From: Pseudomonas fluorescens
GTDB lineage: Bacteria; Pseudomonadota; Gammaproteobacteria; Pseudomonadales; Pseudomonadaceae
NCBI RefSeq assembly: GCF_018614655.1
Contig: NZ_JAGGOG010000004.1
Location: 394,432 to 458,431, forward strand
Reading direction: 5' to 3'
DNA: 64,000 nucleotides
Shown here: piece after piece, positions 26,887-35,256 of the stretch
How the letters are laid out: the number at the start of each line of letters is the position of its first letter
How positions within the stretch are numbered: the stretch's first letter is position 1
Notes under the pieces: generated by a model
What the model saw: the letters and a program-made list of their open reading frames with translations, nothing else
What the model was told of the DNA's origin: nothing
The model's database searches: none
Position numbers and translations under genes: made by a program

Positions 26887-26910
26887 GGCCGTTTCGACGG
26901 CCTTTTTTTT
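26887..26910 (+). terminator. Intrinsic terminator with TTCG tetraloop
   Basis: GGCCGT-TTCG-ACGGCC is followed by eight T residues, a textbook rho-independent terminator on the + strand. It lies 158 bp after the lsfA stop, beyond the REPIN. Confidence 0.88.
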
Positions 26911-26966
26911 CGCCTGGTGATTACAGATCTGTATATTCACTTAAGGAATAAACAAATGAATAAATA

Positions 26967-26988
26967 AGATTTATAGATATATAAATCT
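26967..26988. promoter_or_regulatory. Inverted repeat upstream of ssuE
   Basis: AGATTTATA-GATA-TATAAATCT has perfect 9-bp arms and a 4-bp spacer, 76 bp before ssuE in AT-rich DNA. It is a candidate operator for sulfate-starvation control of the ssu operon (CysB or another regulator); no direct evidence. Confidence 0.5.
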
Positions 26989-27063
26989 GCTGATATGGTC
27001 TGTTCCATCTTGGCGCCATCGCCACATAGCGAACCGCCGACACTTGCTCAAGGAATTTCCTAC

Positions 27064-27657
27064 ATGCTGGTCGTAACACTTGGTGGCAGTCCCAGCCAAC
27101 GTTCCCGCTCCGGGGTCTTGCTGGAGCATTCCCGGCGCTGGTTGCAGCAGCAGGGCGTGGAGGTGGTGAGTTATCAGATACGGGACTTCCCGGCTGAAGA
27201 CTTGCTACATGCACGTTTCGACAGCCCGAAAGTCATCGACCTGCTGCAACAAGTGGCCAACGCCGACGGCCTGGTGATCGCCACGCCGGTGTACAAGGCT
27301 TCGTTTTCCGGTGCCCTGAAAACCCTGCTCGACCTGCTGCCCGAGCGTGCCCTGGCCCACAAAGTGGTATTGCCCATGGCCACCGGCGGCAGCATCGCCC
27401 ACATGCTGGCGGTGGACTACGCCTTGAAGCCGGTGCTCTCGGCGCTGAAAGCCCAGGAATTGCTGCACGGGATTTTCGCTGAAGACAGCCAGATCGCTTA
27501 TGGCGAAGGCAGCGTCCAGGCGCAACTGGTGCCGATCCTCGAGCAACGCCTGAGCGAGGCCCTGGAGCAGCTCTACAGCGCCATGGCCCGCCGGCCGAAA
27601 CCTCTTGATCCGCATGTGTTGAATGAACGTTTGTTGAGCGCTCGTTGGAGCATCTGA
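27064..27657 (+). CDS. ssuE: NAD(P)H-dependent FMN reductase
   Basis: SsuE supplies reduced FMN to the alkanesulfonate monooxygenase SsuD. The 197-residue flavodoxin-like protein begins [20 protein letters not shown], with [20 protein letters not shown] and [20 protein letters not shown], typical of the SsuE family. ATG 27064 is favoured over an upstream in-frame start because the family begins at [10 protein letters not shown]. It is the first gene of ssuEADCBF; the palindrome at 26967-26988 lies in its promoter region. Confidence 0.93.
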   Translation: MLVVTLGGSPSQRSRSGVLLEHSRRWLQQQGVEVVSYQIRDFPAEDLLHARFDSPKVIDLLQQVANADGLVIATPVYKASFSGALKTLLDLLPERALAHKVVLPMATGGSIAHMLAVDYALKPVLSALKAQELLHGIFAEDSQIAYGEGSVQAQLVPILEQRLSEALEQLYSAMARRPKPLDPHVLNERLLSARWSI

Positions 27658-27749
27658 GCTTCGCCCTGATTTAGAAACACTCACCTTACTCAGCCGCCAA
27701 CGGCCAAGCAGGTGCAGCCAATACCCTAATCGCATATTTGGAGAGCGCC

Positions 27750-28718
27750 ATGCGCACTGTCATCTTGCGTCGTGGTCTGGTCGCACTGTTTGCTGCGGCT
27801 GTGTCCTTCGGCGCCATTGTTCAAGCTCAAGCGGCCGAAACCCTGCGTATCGGCTATCAGAAATACGGCACCCTGGTGCTGCTCAAGGCCAAGGGCTCGC
27901 TGGAAAAGCGCCTGGCCGAGCAGGGCGTGCAAGTGCAGTGGACCGAGTTTCCCGGTGGCCCGCAGTTGCTGGAAGGGCTGAACGTCGGCTCCATCGACTT
28001 CGGCGTGACCGGCGAAACCCCGCCGGTATTCGCGCAAGCGGCTGGCGCCGATTTGCTCTACGTCGCCTACGAACCGCCAGCACCCACCAGTGAGGCGATC
28101 CTGGTGCCCAAGGATTCGCCGATCAAATCGGTACAGGACCTCAAGGGCAAAAAAATCGTCCTCAACAAAGGTTCCAACGTTCACTACTTGCTGGTGCGCG
28201 CCCTGGAAGACGCGGGCCTGAAATATACCGACGTGCAGACCGTATTCCTGCCGCCCGCCGATGCTCGCGCTGCGTTCGAGCGTGGCAGTGTCGACGCCTG
28301 GGTGATCTGGGACCCGTACCAGGCGGCCGCCGAGAAACAACTGCAAGCCCGTACCCTGCGTGACGGCACCGGCATCGCTGACAACCATCAGTTCTATCTG
28401 GCCACCAAGCCTTACGCCGAAAAACATCCTGAAGTGATCAAGGCCCTGGTGGAAGAGGTGCGTGCCGTAGGTGAATGGTCCAAGGCCAACCCGGAAGAAG
28501 TCACCGCCCAAGTCGCACCGCTGCTCGGCCTGCCGGCTGACATCACGCTGACCTCAGTGAAACGCCAAGGCTACGGCGCGTTGTTCCTGACCCCGGAAGT
28601 GGTGGCCGCGCAACAGAAAATCGCCGACAGCTTCTACCAACTCAAATTGATCCCGAAACCCTTGAGCATCAAGGACGTGATCTGGACCCCGCCCGCCGCC
28701 GTTGCCAACGCGCCGTAA
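27750..28718 (+). CDS. ssuA: Aliphatic sulfonate ABC transporter binding protein
   Basis: SsuA binds alkanesulfonates in the periplasm. The 322-residue protein has a signal peptide ([19 protein letters not shown]) and mature start [20 protein letters not shown], typical of Ssu[41 protein letters not shown] and [14 protein letters not shown] are the lobes of the ligand cleft. It lies between ssuE and ssuD. ATG 27750 follows GGAGAG; a start four codons upstream is less likely. Confidence 0.93.
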   Translation: MRTVILRRGLVALFAAAVSFGAIVQAQAAETLRIGYQKYGTLVLLKAKGSLEKRLAEQGVQVQWTEFPGGPQLLEGLNVGSIDFGVTGETPPVFAQAAGADLLYVAYEPPAPTSEAILVPKDSPIKSVQDLKGKKIVLNKGSNVHYLLVRALEDAGLKYTDVQTVFLPPADARAAFERGSVDAWVIWDPYQAAAEKQLQARTLRDGTGIADNHQFYLATKPYAEKHPEVIKALVEEVRAVGEWSKANPEEVTAQVAPLLGLPADITLTSVKRQGYGALFLTPEVVAAQQKIADSFYQLKLIPKPLSIKDVIWTPPAAVANAP

Positions 28719-28743
28719 TCCGACTTCTTCAGGAGACAACTCC

Positions 28744-29892
28744 ATGAGCCTCAATATTTTCTGGTTTCTGCCTACTCACGGTGACGGCCATTACCTTGGC
28801 ACCGCCGAAGGCGCTCGCGCTGTCGATCACGGTTATTTGCAGCAAGTGGCCCAGGCGGCGGATCGTCTGGGTTTCGGTGGGGTGCTGATTCCCACCGGGC
28901 GCTCTTGCGAAGATTCGTGGCTGGTGGCGGCGTCGCTGATTCCAGTGACCCAGCGGCTGAAATTCCTTGTCGCGCTGCGCCCCGGGATCATTTCCCCGAC
29001 GGTGGCGGCGCGTCAGGCGGCAACGCTGGATCGCCTGTCGGGCGGCCGCGCGTTGTTCAATCTGGTCACCGGTGGTGATCCGGAAGAATTGGCTGGCGAC
29101 GGTTTGTTCTTGAGCCATGAAGAGCGTTATCAGGCCTCGGTGGAATTCACCCGCATCTGGCGCCGCGTGCTGGAAGGCGAAACCGTCGACTACGACGGCC
29201 AGCACATCAGCGTCAAAGGCGCCAAATTGCTTTACCCGCCGATCCAGCAACCACGTCCGCCGCTGTATTTCGGTGGCTCCTCCGAAGCGGCCCAGGACCT
29301 GGCAGCCGAACAGGTGGAAATGGTCCTGACCTGGGGCGAACCGCCGGCTGCCGTGGCGGAAAAGATCGAACAGGTTCGTGCCAAGGCCGCCAAGTTCGGG
29401 CGCACTGTGCGTTTCGGCATTCGCCTGCATGTGATCGTGCGTGAGACCAACGCCGAAGCCTGGCAAGCCGCCGACAAACTGATCTCCCATGTGGACGATG
29501 AAACCATCGCCCGCGCCCAGGCCTCCCTGGCGCGTTTTGACTCGGTAGGCCAGCAGCGCATGGCCGCCTTGCATGGTGGTAGCCGCGATAACCTGGAAGT
29601 CAGCCCCAACCTGTGGGCGGGCGTAGGTCTGGTACGTGGCGGTGCCGGTACGGCGCTGGTGGGCGATGGTCCGACCGTGGCCGCGCGAGTCAAGGAATAC
29701 GCGGACCTGGGCATCGACACCTTTATCTTCTCCGGTTATCCACACCTGGAAGAGTCATATCGGGTGGCCGAGTTACTGTTTCCGCACCTGGACATCGAAC
29801 GTCCGGAGCTTCCAAAAAGCGCCGGCTATGTGAGCCCGTTCGGCGAGATGGTGGCCAACGATATCCTTCCCAAAGCTGCGTCCCAGAGCTGA
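28744..29892 (+). CDS. ssuD: FMNH2-dependent alkanesulfonate monooxygenase
   Basis: SsuD cleaves the C-S bond of alkanesulfonates with FMNH2 and O2 to give sulfite and an aldehyde. The 382-residue luciferase-like TIM barrel starts [20 protein letters not shown], contains [18 protein letters not shown] (region of the active-site Cys), [19 protein letters not shown], and [16 protein letters not shown]. Length and motifs match characterised SsuD. It is preceded by AGGAGAC and followed 9 bp later by ssuC. Confidence 0.95.
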   Translation: MSLNIFWFLPTHGDGHYLGTAEGARAVDHGYLQQVAQAADRLGFGGVLIPTGRSCEDSWLVAASLIPVTQRLKFLVALRPGIISPTVAARQAATLDRLSGGRALFNLVTGGDPEELAGDGLFLSHEERYQASVEFTRIWRRVLEGETVDYDGQHISVKGAKLLYPPIQQPRPPLYFGGSSEAAQDLAAEQVEMVLTWGEPPAAVAEKIEQVRAKAAKFGRTVRFGIRLHVIVRETNAEAWQAADKLISHVDDETIARAQASLARFDSVGQQRMAALHGGSRDNLEVSPNLWAGVGLVRGGAGTALVGDGPTVAARVKEYADLGIDTFIFSGYPHLEESYRVAELLFPHLDIERPELPKSAGYVSPFGEMVANDILPKAASQS

Positions 29893-29901
29893 GGCGCCGC
29901 C

Positions 29902-30690
29902 ATGAACCTTGAAAAGCTAAGCCATCGACTGGCGCCTTGGGCGCTGCCGGTCCTGTTGCTGGCGGTGTGGCAGTTGTCGGTGTCGGCCGGCTGGTTGTCG
30001 ACACGCATTCTGCCCGCCCCCAGCGCGGTGATCGAAGCGGGCGTCAACCTGGTCCGCAGCGGTGAAATCTGGACCCACCTGGCGATCAGCGGTTGGCGTG
30101 CCGGCCTGGGATTTGTGATCGGTGGCGGTATCGGCCTGGCACTGGGCTTTATCACCGGCCTGTCGACCTGGGGCGAGCGCCTGCTGGACAGTTCAGTGCA
30201 GATGATCCGTAACGTGCCACACCTGGCGCTGATTCCGCTGGTGATCCTGTGGTTCGGCATCGACGAAACGGCGAAGATTTTCCTGGTCGCCCTCGGCACG
30301 CTGTTCCCGATTTACCTCAACACCTATCACGGCATCCGCAACGTCGATCCGGCACTGGTGGAAATGGCTCGCAGTTATGGCTTGTCCGGTTTCAGCCTGT
30401 TTCGCCAGGTGATCCTGCCGGGCGCTTTGCCTTCGATCCTGGTGGGCGTGCGCTTTGCCTTGGGCTTCATGTGGCTGACGTTGATCGTTGCGGAAACCAT
30501 CTCGGCCAGTTCCGGCATCGGTTATTTGGCGATGAATGCCCGTGAGTTCCTGCAAACCGACGTTGTAGTGCTGGCGATTGTGCTGTACGCCGTACTCGGC
30601 AAGCTGGCGGACCTCGCGGCTCGCGGCTTGGAACGAGTCTGGCTGCGTTGGCACCCGGCCTATCAAGTGAGTAAAGGAGGTGCGGCATGA
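29902..30690 (+). CDS. ssuC: Aliphatic sulfonate ABC transporter permease
   Basis: SsuC is the inner-membrane channel of the sulfonate importer. The 262-residue protein has six hydrophobic segments (for example [19 protein letters not shown] and [19 protein letters not shown]) and the EAA loop [20 protein letters not shown] that contacts the ATPase. Its TGA overlaps the ATG of ssuB (30687-30690), so the two subunits are translationally coupled. Confidence 0.94.
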   Translation: MNLEKLSHRLAPWALPVLLLAVWQLSVSAGWLSTRILPAPSAVIEAGVNLVRSGEIWTHLAISGWRAGLGFVIGGGIGLALGFITGLSTWGERLLDSSVQMIRNVPHLALIPLVILWFGIDETAKIFLVALGTLFPIYLNTYHGIRNVDPALVEMARSYGLSGFSLFRQVILPGALPSILVGVRFALGFMWLTLIVAETISASSGIGYLAMNAREFLQTDVVVLAIVLYAVLGKLADLAARGLERVWLRWHPAYQVSKGGAA

Positions 30691-31493
30691 CCGCTCAACA
30701 ACCTCCACGCCTGCTGCAGGGTATTCCGCTGGCGGTGCGCAAGTTGCGCAAGTCTTTTGGCGCTCGTGAAGTGCTGAAGGACATTGATCTGCATATTCCG
30801 GCGGGCCAATTCGTTGCGGTCGTCGGCCGTAGTGGCTGTGGCAAAAGCACGTTGCTGCGCCTGCTGGCCGGTCTGGATAAAGCCAGCGGCGGTGAATTGC
30901 TCGCCGGCTCTGCGCCGCTGAGCGAGGCCATTGAAGACACGCGGCTGATGTTCCAGGAAGCGCGCCTGCTGCCGTGGAAAAAGATCATCGACAACGTCGG
31001 CCTGGGGCTCAAGGGCAACTGGCGTCCCCAGGCTTTGGAAGCGCTGGAAGCGGTCGGTCTGGCCGAACGTGCCGATGAGTGGCCGGCGGCGTTGTCCGGT
31101 GGCCAGAAACAGCGCGTTGCCCTGGCGCGCGCCTTGATTCACCAACCGCGCTTATTGCTGTTGGACGAACCGCTGGGAGCGCTGGACGCCCTGACCCGGA
31201 TCGAGATGCAGCAACTGATCGAGAACCTCTGGCGCAAGCACGGCTTCACGGTGCTGTTGGTGACCCACGATGTCAGCGAAGCCGTGGCCATTGCTGATCG
31301 GGTGATTCTGATCGAAGACGGCGAAATCGGCCTCGATCTGCACGTCGAACTGCCACGCCCGCGAGTCCGTGGCTCCCATCGCCTGGCGGCTCTGGAAACC
31401 GAAGTGCTTAACCGTGTGCTGTTGCTGCCTGGCACCCCGCCGGAACCCGAACCTGTTTCACCACTGCCTACGCAATTGCGTTGGGCTCAATAA
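30687..31493 (+). CDS. ssuB: Aliphatic sulfonate ABC transporter ATPase
   Basis: SsuB energises sulfonate uptake. The 268-residue ATPase shows Walker [10 protein letters not shown] (about 47-55), Q-loop FQEARLLPW, signature [15 protein letters not shown] and Walker [15 protein letters not shown] with switch His in VTHDVSEAV. It overlaps ssuC by 4 bp and has a strong AAAGGAGG upstream. Confidence 0.94.
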   Translation: MTAQQPPRLLQGIPLAVRKLRKSFGAREVLKDIDLHIPAGQFVAVVGRSGCGKSTLLRLLAGLDKASGGELLAGSAPLSEAIEDTRLMFQEARLLPWKKIIDNVGLGLKGNWRPQALEALEAVGLAERADEWPAALSGGQKQRVALARALIHQPRLLLLDEPLGALDALTRIEMQQLIENLWRKHGFTVLLVTHDVSEAVAIADRVILIEDGEIGLDLHVELPRPRVRGSHRLAALETEVLNRVLLLPGTPPEPEPVSPLPTQLRWAQ

Positions 31494-31521
31494 CTCACCT
31501 GCCCCCTGAAGGAAGAAGACC

Positions 31522-31737
31522 ATGACTATTAAAGCCATCAACGTGCGTAACCAGTTCAAAGGCACCATCAAGGAAATCGTCGAAGGCGACGTGCTGTCGG
31601 AAATCGACGTGCAGACGGCGTCCGGCATCGTGACGTCGGTCATTACCACGCGCTCGGTGAAAGAGTTGGAGCTGGTGATCGGCAGTGAAGTGATCGCCTT
31701 CGTGAAATCCACCGAAGTGTCGATCGCCAAGTTGTGA
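31522..31737 (+). CDS. ssuF: Molybdopterin-binding TOBE-domain protein SsuF
   Basis: A 71-residue single-domain protein: MTIKAINVRNQFKGTIKEIV, then VLSEIDVQTASGIVTSVITT and IGSEVIAFVKSTEVSIAKL. This is the molybdate/molybdopterin-binding TOBE (molbindin) fold. SsuF is the last gene of the Pseudomonas ssu operon and has been reported to be needed for full growth on sulfonates in P. putida, though its exact role is unclear. An intrinsic terminator follows directly. Confidence 0.92.
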   Translation: MTIKAINVRNQFKGTIKEIVEGDVLSEIDVQTASGIVTSVITTRSVKELELVIGSEVIAFVKSTEVSIAKL

Positions 31738-31751
31738 TCGGTGTGTTGCGC

Positions 31752-31787
31752 AAAACCCCGATGGTGAAAGCCTGCCGGGGTTTTTGT
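31752..31787 (+). terminator. Intrinsic terminator of the ssu operon
   Basis: AAAACCCCG (31752-31760) pairs with CGGGGTTTT (31776-31784), followed by TGTTG within a T-rich run, 14 bp after the ssuF stop. Confidence 0.85.
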
Positions 31788-31803
31788 TGTTCTTGAGATC
31801 GCT

Positions 31804-31878
31804 TTCGCGAGCAAGCCCGCTCCCACATTTGAATGTATTCGCAAGTCAAAATGTGGGAGCGGGCTTGCTCGCGAAGAG
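31804..31878. repeat. REPIN, 'TGTGGGAGCGGGCTTGCTCGC' family, outward-arranged arms
   Basis: Here the arms are in reverse order relative to 26758-26847: TTCGCGAGCAAGCCCGCTCC comes first and TGTGGGAGCGGGCTTGCTCG second, with a short 20-odd-bp centre. It lies between the ssu terminator and the convergent TetR gene. Confidence 0.9.
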
Positions 31879-31900
31879 GCCAGAACAGGCAACACATCAC

Positions 31901-32542
31901 TCAGAGCGCCGCCACCCGCTTAGGCAAAAACGCCGGCAAATAAAGTCCCACATATGCATCAAACACCCGCATTCCTTCCTCTGCCATGCGCGGGATGATC
32001 TGCCCATGCTGATGAACCGAACGTGCATAGACACGGTCGCTCAGCTCCAGGGCCAAGGCGAAGACGTCGACGTCGGTGGGCAAGGTCGGCACTTCGAAGT
32101 GCTGGTTGAACACCTCAAACATCAGGTTGCCTAGTTCCAGATCATGCTGGCGGTCGGCCTGTGTCACTTCGGTCAGGCCGTGCTGGGCAAGGATCAACTG
32201 GCGAGCGGCGGCGTCCTTGCTGTAAATGCCGAGCATGCGCTGCTCTACAACGCGAGACAGATCACGCCAGTGGTTGAGTGTTGCGTGGTCGATAGGGGCT
32301 TGCAAGGCGGCGCGGAACGCGGCGTGGACGTCAGCGGTCAGCGCTTGCAGCAACGCCGGCACGCTGGCGAAGAAGTGGTACACCGACGACGGCGGAATCT
32401 GCGCCCGTTCAGCCACGCTGTAGATCGACAGACTGGCCACGCCTTCGGCGGCTAGCAAGGTGCGGGCGGCGTCGAGGATCGCGTCGATCCGGGCCTGGCT
32501 ACGGGCGCGGGGTTTGCGAGGGGCGGCGGGGCGGGTTGTCAT
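31901..32542 (-). CDS. TetR/AcrR family transcriptional regulator
   Basis: A 213-residue repressor with an Arg/Pro-rich N-tail and a TetR-type HTH: AILDAARTLLAAEGVASLSI, then VAERAQIPPSSVYHFFAS. The rest is the helical ligand-binding/dimerisation domain, for which the ligand is not predictable. It is not divergently paired with any gene: repeats lie on both sides, with ssuF convergent on one side and spuI in the same orientation upstream. Its target is therefore unknown and may be distant. Confidence 0.88.
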   Translation of the reverse strand: MTTRPAAPRKPRARSQARIDAILDAARTLLAAEGVASLSIYSVAERAQIPPSSVYHFFASVPALLQALTADVHAAFRAALQAPIDHATLNHWRDLSRVVEQRMLGIYSKDAAARQLILAQHGLTEVTQADRQHDLELGNLMFEVFNQHFEVPTLPTDVDVFALALELSDRVYARSVHQHGQIIPRMAEEGMRVFDAYVGLYLPAFLPKRVAAL

Positions 32543-32614
32543 GGATGTCTCCTACAAGGCAGCGGGCATTGTACGCAGAGCTTGGGGATGGTCCATACCG
32601 GGGTGAGGGGCTTT

Positions 32615-32744
32615 TGTGGCGAGCGGACTTGCCCGCGTTGGGCTGCGTAGCAGCCCTCGGGGTATAGCCGTAATCTTGATGGGGGTCAGCTCAAAGGAGT
32701 TGGGGCCGCTTCGCGGCCCAACGCGGGCAAGCCCGCTCGCCACA
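32615..32744. repeat. REPIN, 'TGTGGCGAGCGGGCTTGCCCGC' family
   Basis: Inverted arms TGTGGCGAGCGGACTTGCCC and GGGCAAGCCCGCTCGCCACA with the conserved inner block GCGTTGGGCTGC / GGCCCAACGC. A second member is at 62260-62392. The left arm has an A in place of G (GGACTTG). Confidence 0.9.
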
Positions 32745-32782
32745 GCTAAAGCCTGCGGCGTTCCTTTTATTGCCGAAACCGT

Positions 32783-34159
32783 TTACACGGTATGCAGGTA
32801 CCAGTTGTACTCAAGGTCGGAGATGGAGTGTTCAAACTCTTCCAGCTCACTTTCCTTACAGGCGACGAAGATATCGATGTACTTAGGATCGATGTACTTG
32901 GCCATCACCTCACTGTCGTCCAACTCGCGCAGGGCATCGCGCAGGTTGTTCGGCAGGCTTTGCTCGTTCTGTTCGTAGCTGTTGCCTTCCACCGGAGCAC
33001 CCGGTTCGATCTTGTTGGTCAGGCCGTGGTGCACGCCCGCCAGGACCGAAGCCATCAGCAGGTAAGGGTTGGCATCGGCGCCGGCCACACGGTGTTCGAT
33101 ACGTACGGCGTCGGACGAGCCGGTCGGTACGCGAATCGCCACGGTACGGTTATCCAGCCCCCAGCACGGCGAGTTCGGCACGTAGAACTGTGCGCCGAAA
33201 CGACGGTAGGAGTTGACGTTAGGGCACAGGAACGCCATTTGGGCGGGTAGGGTCTCCAGCACACCGCCGATCGCGTGACGCAATGCGGCGTTCTGCTCGG
33301 GATCCTCGCTGGCAAAGATGTTCTTGCCGTCCTTGTCCAGGATCGAAATGTGTACGTGCAAACCGTTGCCTGCCTGGCCTGGGTAAGGCTTGGCCATGAA
33401 GGTGGTGTCCATCTCATGGTCGTAGGCGATGTTCTTGATCAGACGCTTGAGCAGTACCGCGTAGTCGCAGGCCTTTATAGGGTCGGCAACGTGGTGCAGG
33501 TTCACTTCGAACTGCGCCGGGGCACTTTCCTTGACGATGGCGTCGGCAGGGATGCCTTGCTCTTTTGCACCTTCCAGAATGTCCTGGAGGCAGTCGACGT
33601 ATTCGTCGAGGTCGTCGATCAGGTAGACCTGTGTCGAGTGCGGGCGTTTGCCGGAGATCGGCGAGCGGGGCGGTTGTGGCCGGCCATTCACGTTCTCCTG
33701 GTCAATCAGGTAGAACTCCAGCTCGAATGCGGCGCAGATGGTCAGACCGAGGTCGTCAAATTTGCTTACAACTTGGCGGAGCACTTCGCGAGGATCGGCG
33801 AAGAAAGGTTCACCTTCGAGTTCGTGCATGGTCATCAGCAATTGCGCGGTTGGGCGCTTTTGCCAAGGTTCATTGCACAGGGTGTCAGGGATTGGATAGC
33901 AGATTCGGTCAGCATCACCGATATCCAGACCCAGACCGGTGCTTTCCACCGTCGAGCCATTGATATCCAGGGCAAATAGAGAGGCAGGCAGGTTGATGCC
34001 TTTCTCGTAAACCTTGTGGAGGCTGGTGCGTTCGATGCGCTTACCGCGCACCACACCATTCATATCCGCAATTAGAAGGTCTACGTACAGAACCTCAGGA
34101 TGATCCTTAAGGAACGCGTTCGCTTCATTAAGCTGAACGGCACGCGGGGGTACCGACAT
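32783..34159 (-). CDS. spuI: Gamma-glutamylpolyamine synthetase SpuI (glutamine synthetase family)
   Basis: A 458-residue GS-like ligase that attaches glutamate to a polyamine with ATP, the first step of the gamma-glutamyl route of polyamine catabolism. Catalytic GS motifs are present: FELEFYLIDQENV, APAQFEVNLHHV, NGLHVHISILDKDGKNIF, PNVNSYRRFGAQFY, RIEHRVAGADANPYLLMAS. The N-terminus (LLIADMNGVVRGKRIE) is that of the PuuA group, not of the assimilatory enzyme. It is divergent from spuA with a 278-bp intergenic region, matching spuI-spuABCDEFGH order in P. aeruginosa. Confidence 0.92.
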   Translation of the reverse strand: MSVPPRAVQLNEANAFLKDHPEVLYVDLLIADMNGVVRGKRIERTSLHKVYEKGINLPASLFALDINGSTVESTGLGLDIGDADRICYPIPDTLCNEPWQKRPTAQLLMTMHELEGEPFFADPREVLRQVVSKFDDLGLTICAAFELEFYLIDQENVNGRPQPPRSPISGKRPHSTQVYLIDDLDEYVDCLQDILEGAKEQGIPADAIVKESAPAQFEVNLHHVADPIKACDYAVLLKRLIKNIAYDHEMDTTFMAKPYPGQAGNGLHVHISILDKDGKNIFASEDPEQNAALRHAIGGVLETLPAQMAFLCPNVNSYRRFGAQFYVPNSPCWGLDNRTVAIRVPTGSSDAVRIEHRVAGADANPYLLMASVLAGVHHGLTNKIEPGAPVEGNSYEQNEQSLPNNLRDALRELDDSEVMAKYIDPKYIDIFVACKESELEEFEHSISDLEYNWYLHTV

Positions 34160-34437
34160 GATGCAACACCTTTGTTGTTAAAAATATCAATCATTGATCT
34201 CTTCGGGTTTCAGTCAACCCGAACGGCATGCCGAAGTCAAGCGAGGCCTTTTTTGCCCTAAAAAAGCACCCTGAGGGCATTTTTGAGGCTTTTTGGGGCG
34301 TTTTTTTGTGTTTGAGGGACTTGGACCCTGCACGCTTGAGCGGGCCGTGTTGTATTTTTTACGGGGGTGTTGTGTAAAAAAATGAACAAGGCTAAGCTCG
34401 ATTCAAACCCATAACAGCAATAATACCGGGGTGCTTC
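34160..34437. promoter_or_regulatory. Divergent spuI-spuA promoter region with phased A/T tracts
   Basis: Runs of 5-7 T or A occur at 34249-34254, 34260-34265, 34280-34284, 34290-34294 and 34301-34307, close to helical phasing, which predicts intrinsic DNA curvature. Both spu promoters must lie here. In P. aeruginosa this region is controlled by the polyamine-responsive repressor PauR; I cannot identify its site with confidence. Confidence 0.5.
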
Positions 34438-35217
34438 ATGTCTCGCCTGCCGTTAATCGGCGTCACCGCCTGCTCCAAACAGGTCGGTCTGCATGCTTAT
34501 CACATCAGTGGCGACAAATACGTCCGTGCAGTGGCCACCGCTGCCAAGGGCTTGCCATTGATTATTCCGTCTTTGGCGGACTTGCTCGACCCGGCCAATA
34601 TTCTTGACGGGCTGGACGGCATTCTCTTTACCGGCTCTCCTTCCAATATCGAACCTTTTCATTACGACGGTCCGGCCAGTGCGCCCGGGACTGCTCATGA
34701 TCCTGCACGGGACCAAACCACCTTGCCGTTGATCCGCGCCGCCCTGTTGGCAGGCGTTCCGGTGCTGGGGATTTGCCGTGGTTTCCAGGAGATGAACGTG
34801 GCTTTCGGCGGCAGCCTGTACCAGAAGGTTCACGAAGTGCCGGGCATGATGGATCACCGTGAAGACGACACCCAGCCGGTGGAAATCCAGTACGGCCCGG
34901 CGCACCCGGTGACGATCTCCCCGAATGGGGTATTGGCAAGCCTGGGTTTGCCGGACACGATCCAGGTCAATTCGATTCATGGGCAGGGTGTTGATCGCCT
35001 GGCACCTGGCCTGCAAGTGGAAGCCACGGCGCCCGACGGGTTGATCGAGGCGTTTTCCGTCACTCAAGGCAAGGCTTTTGCTTTAGGAGTGCAATGGCAC
35101 CCCGAATGGCAGGTAAGCTCTAACCCGCACTACCTCGCGATCTTCCAGGCATTTGGCAATGCCTGTCGAAAGCGGGCGATGCAACGCGACGCGGATACTG
35201 CGTCAACTAACGCCTGA
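34438..35217 (+). CDS. spuA: Gamma-glutamyl-amino-acid hydrolase SpuA (class I amidotransferase-like)
   Basis: A 259-residue PuuD-like hydrolase that releases glutamate from gamma-glutamyl-GABA-type intermediates in polyamine breakdown. The nucleophile is in VLGICRGFQEMNVAFGG and the catalytic His/Glu in LGVQWHPEWQ; VDRLAPGLQVEATAPDGLIE (shown only in part) is the family's C-terminal region. ATG 34438 lies after CCGGGGTGCTTC. It is the first gene of the spuABCDEFGH run, 39 bp before spuB. Confidence 0.92.
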   Translation: MSRLPLIGVTACSKQVGLHAYHISGDKYVRAVATAAKGLPLIIPSLADLLDPANILDGLDGILFTGSPSNIEPFHYDGPASAPGTAHDPARDQTTLPLIRAALLAGVPVLGICRGFQEMNVAFGGSLYQKVHEVPGMMDHREDDTQPVEIQYGPAHPVTISPNGVLASLGLPDTIQVNSIHGQGVDRLAPGLQVEATAPDGLIEAFSVTQGKAFALGVQWHPEWQVSSNPHYLAIFQAFGNACRKRAMQRDADTASTNA

Positions 35218-35256
35218 CCTTTAATGGACGTCAGGAAACACAGCCCAGAGGCATTT

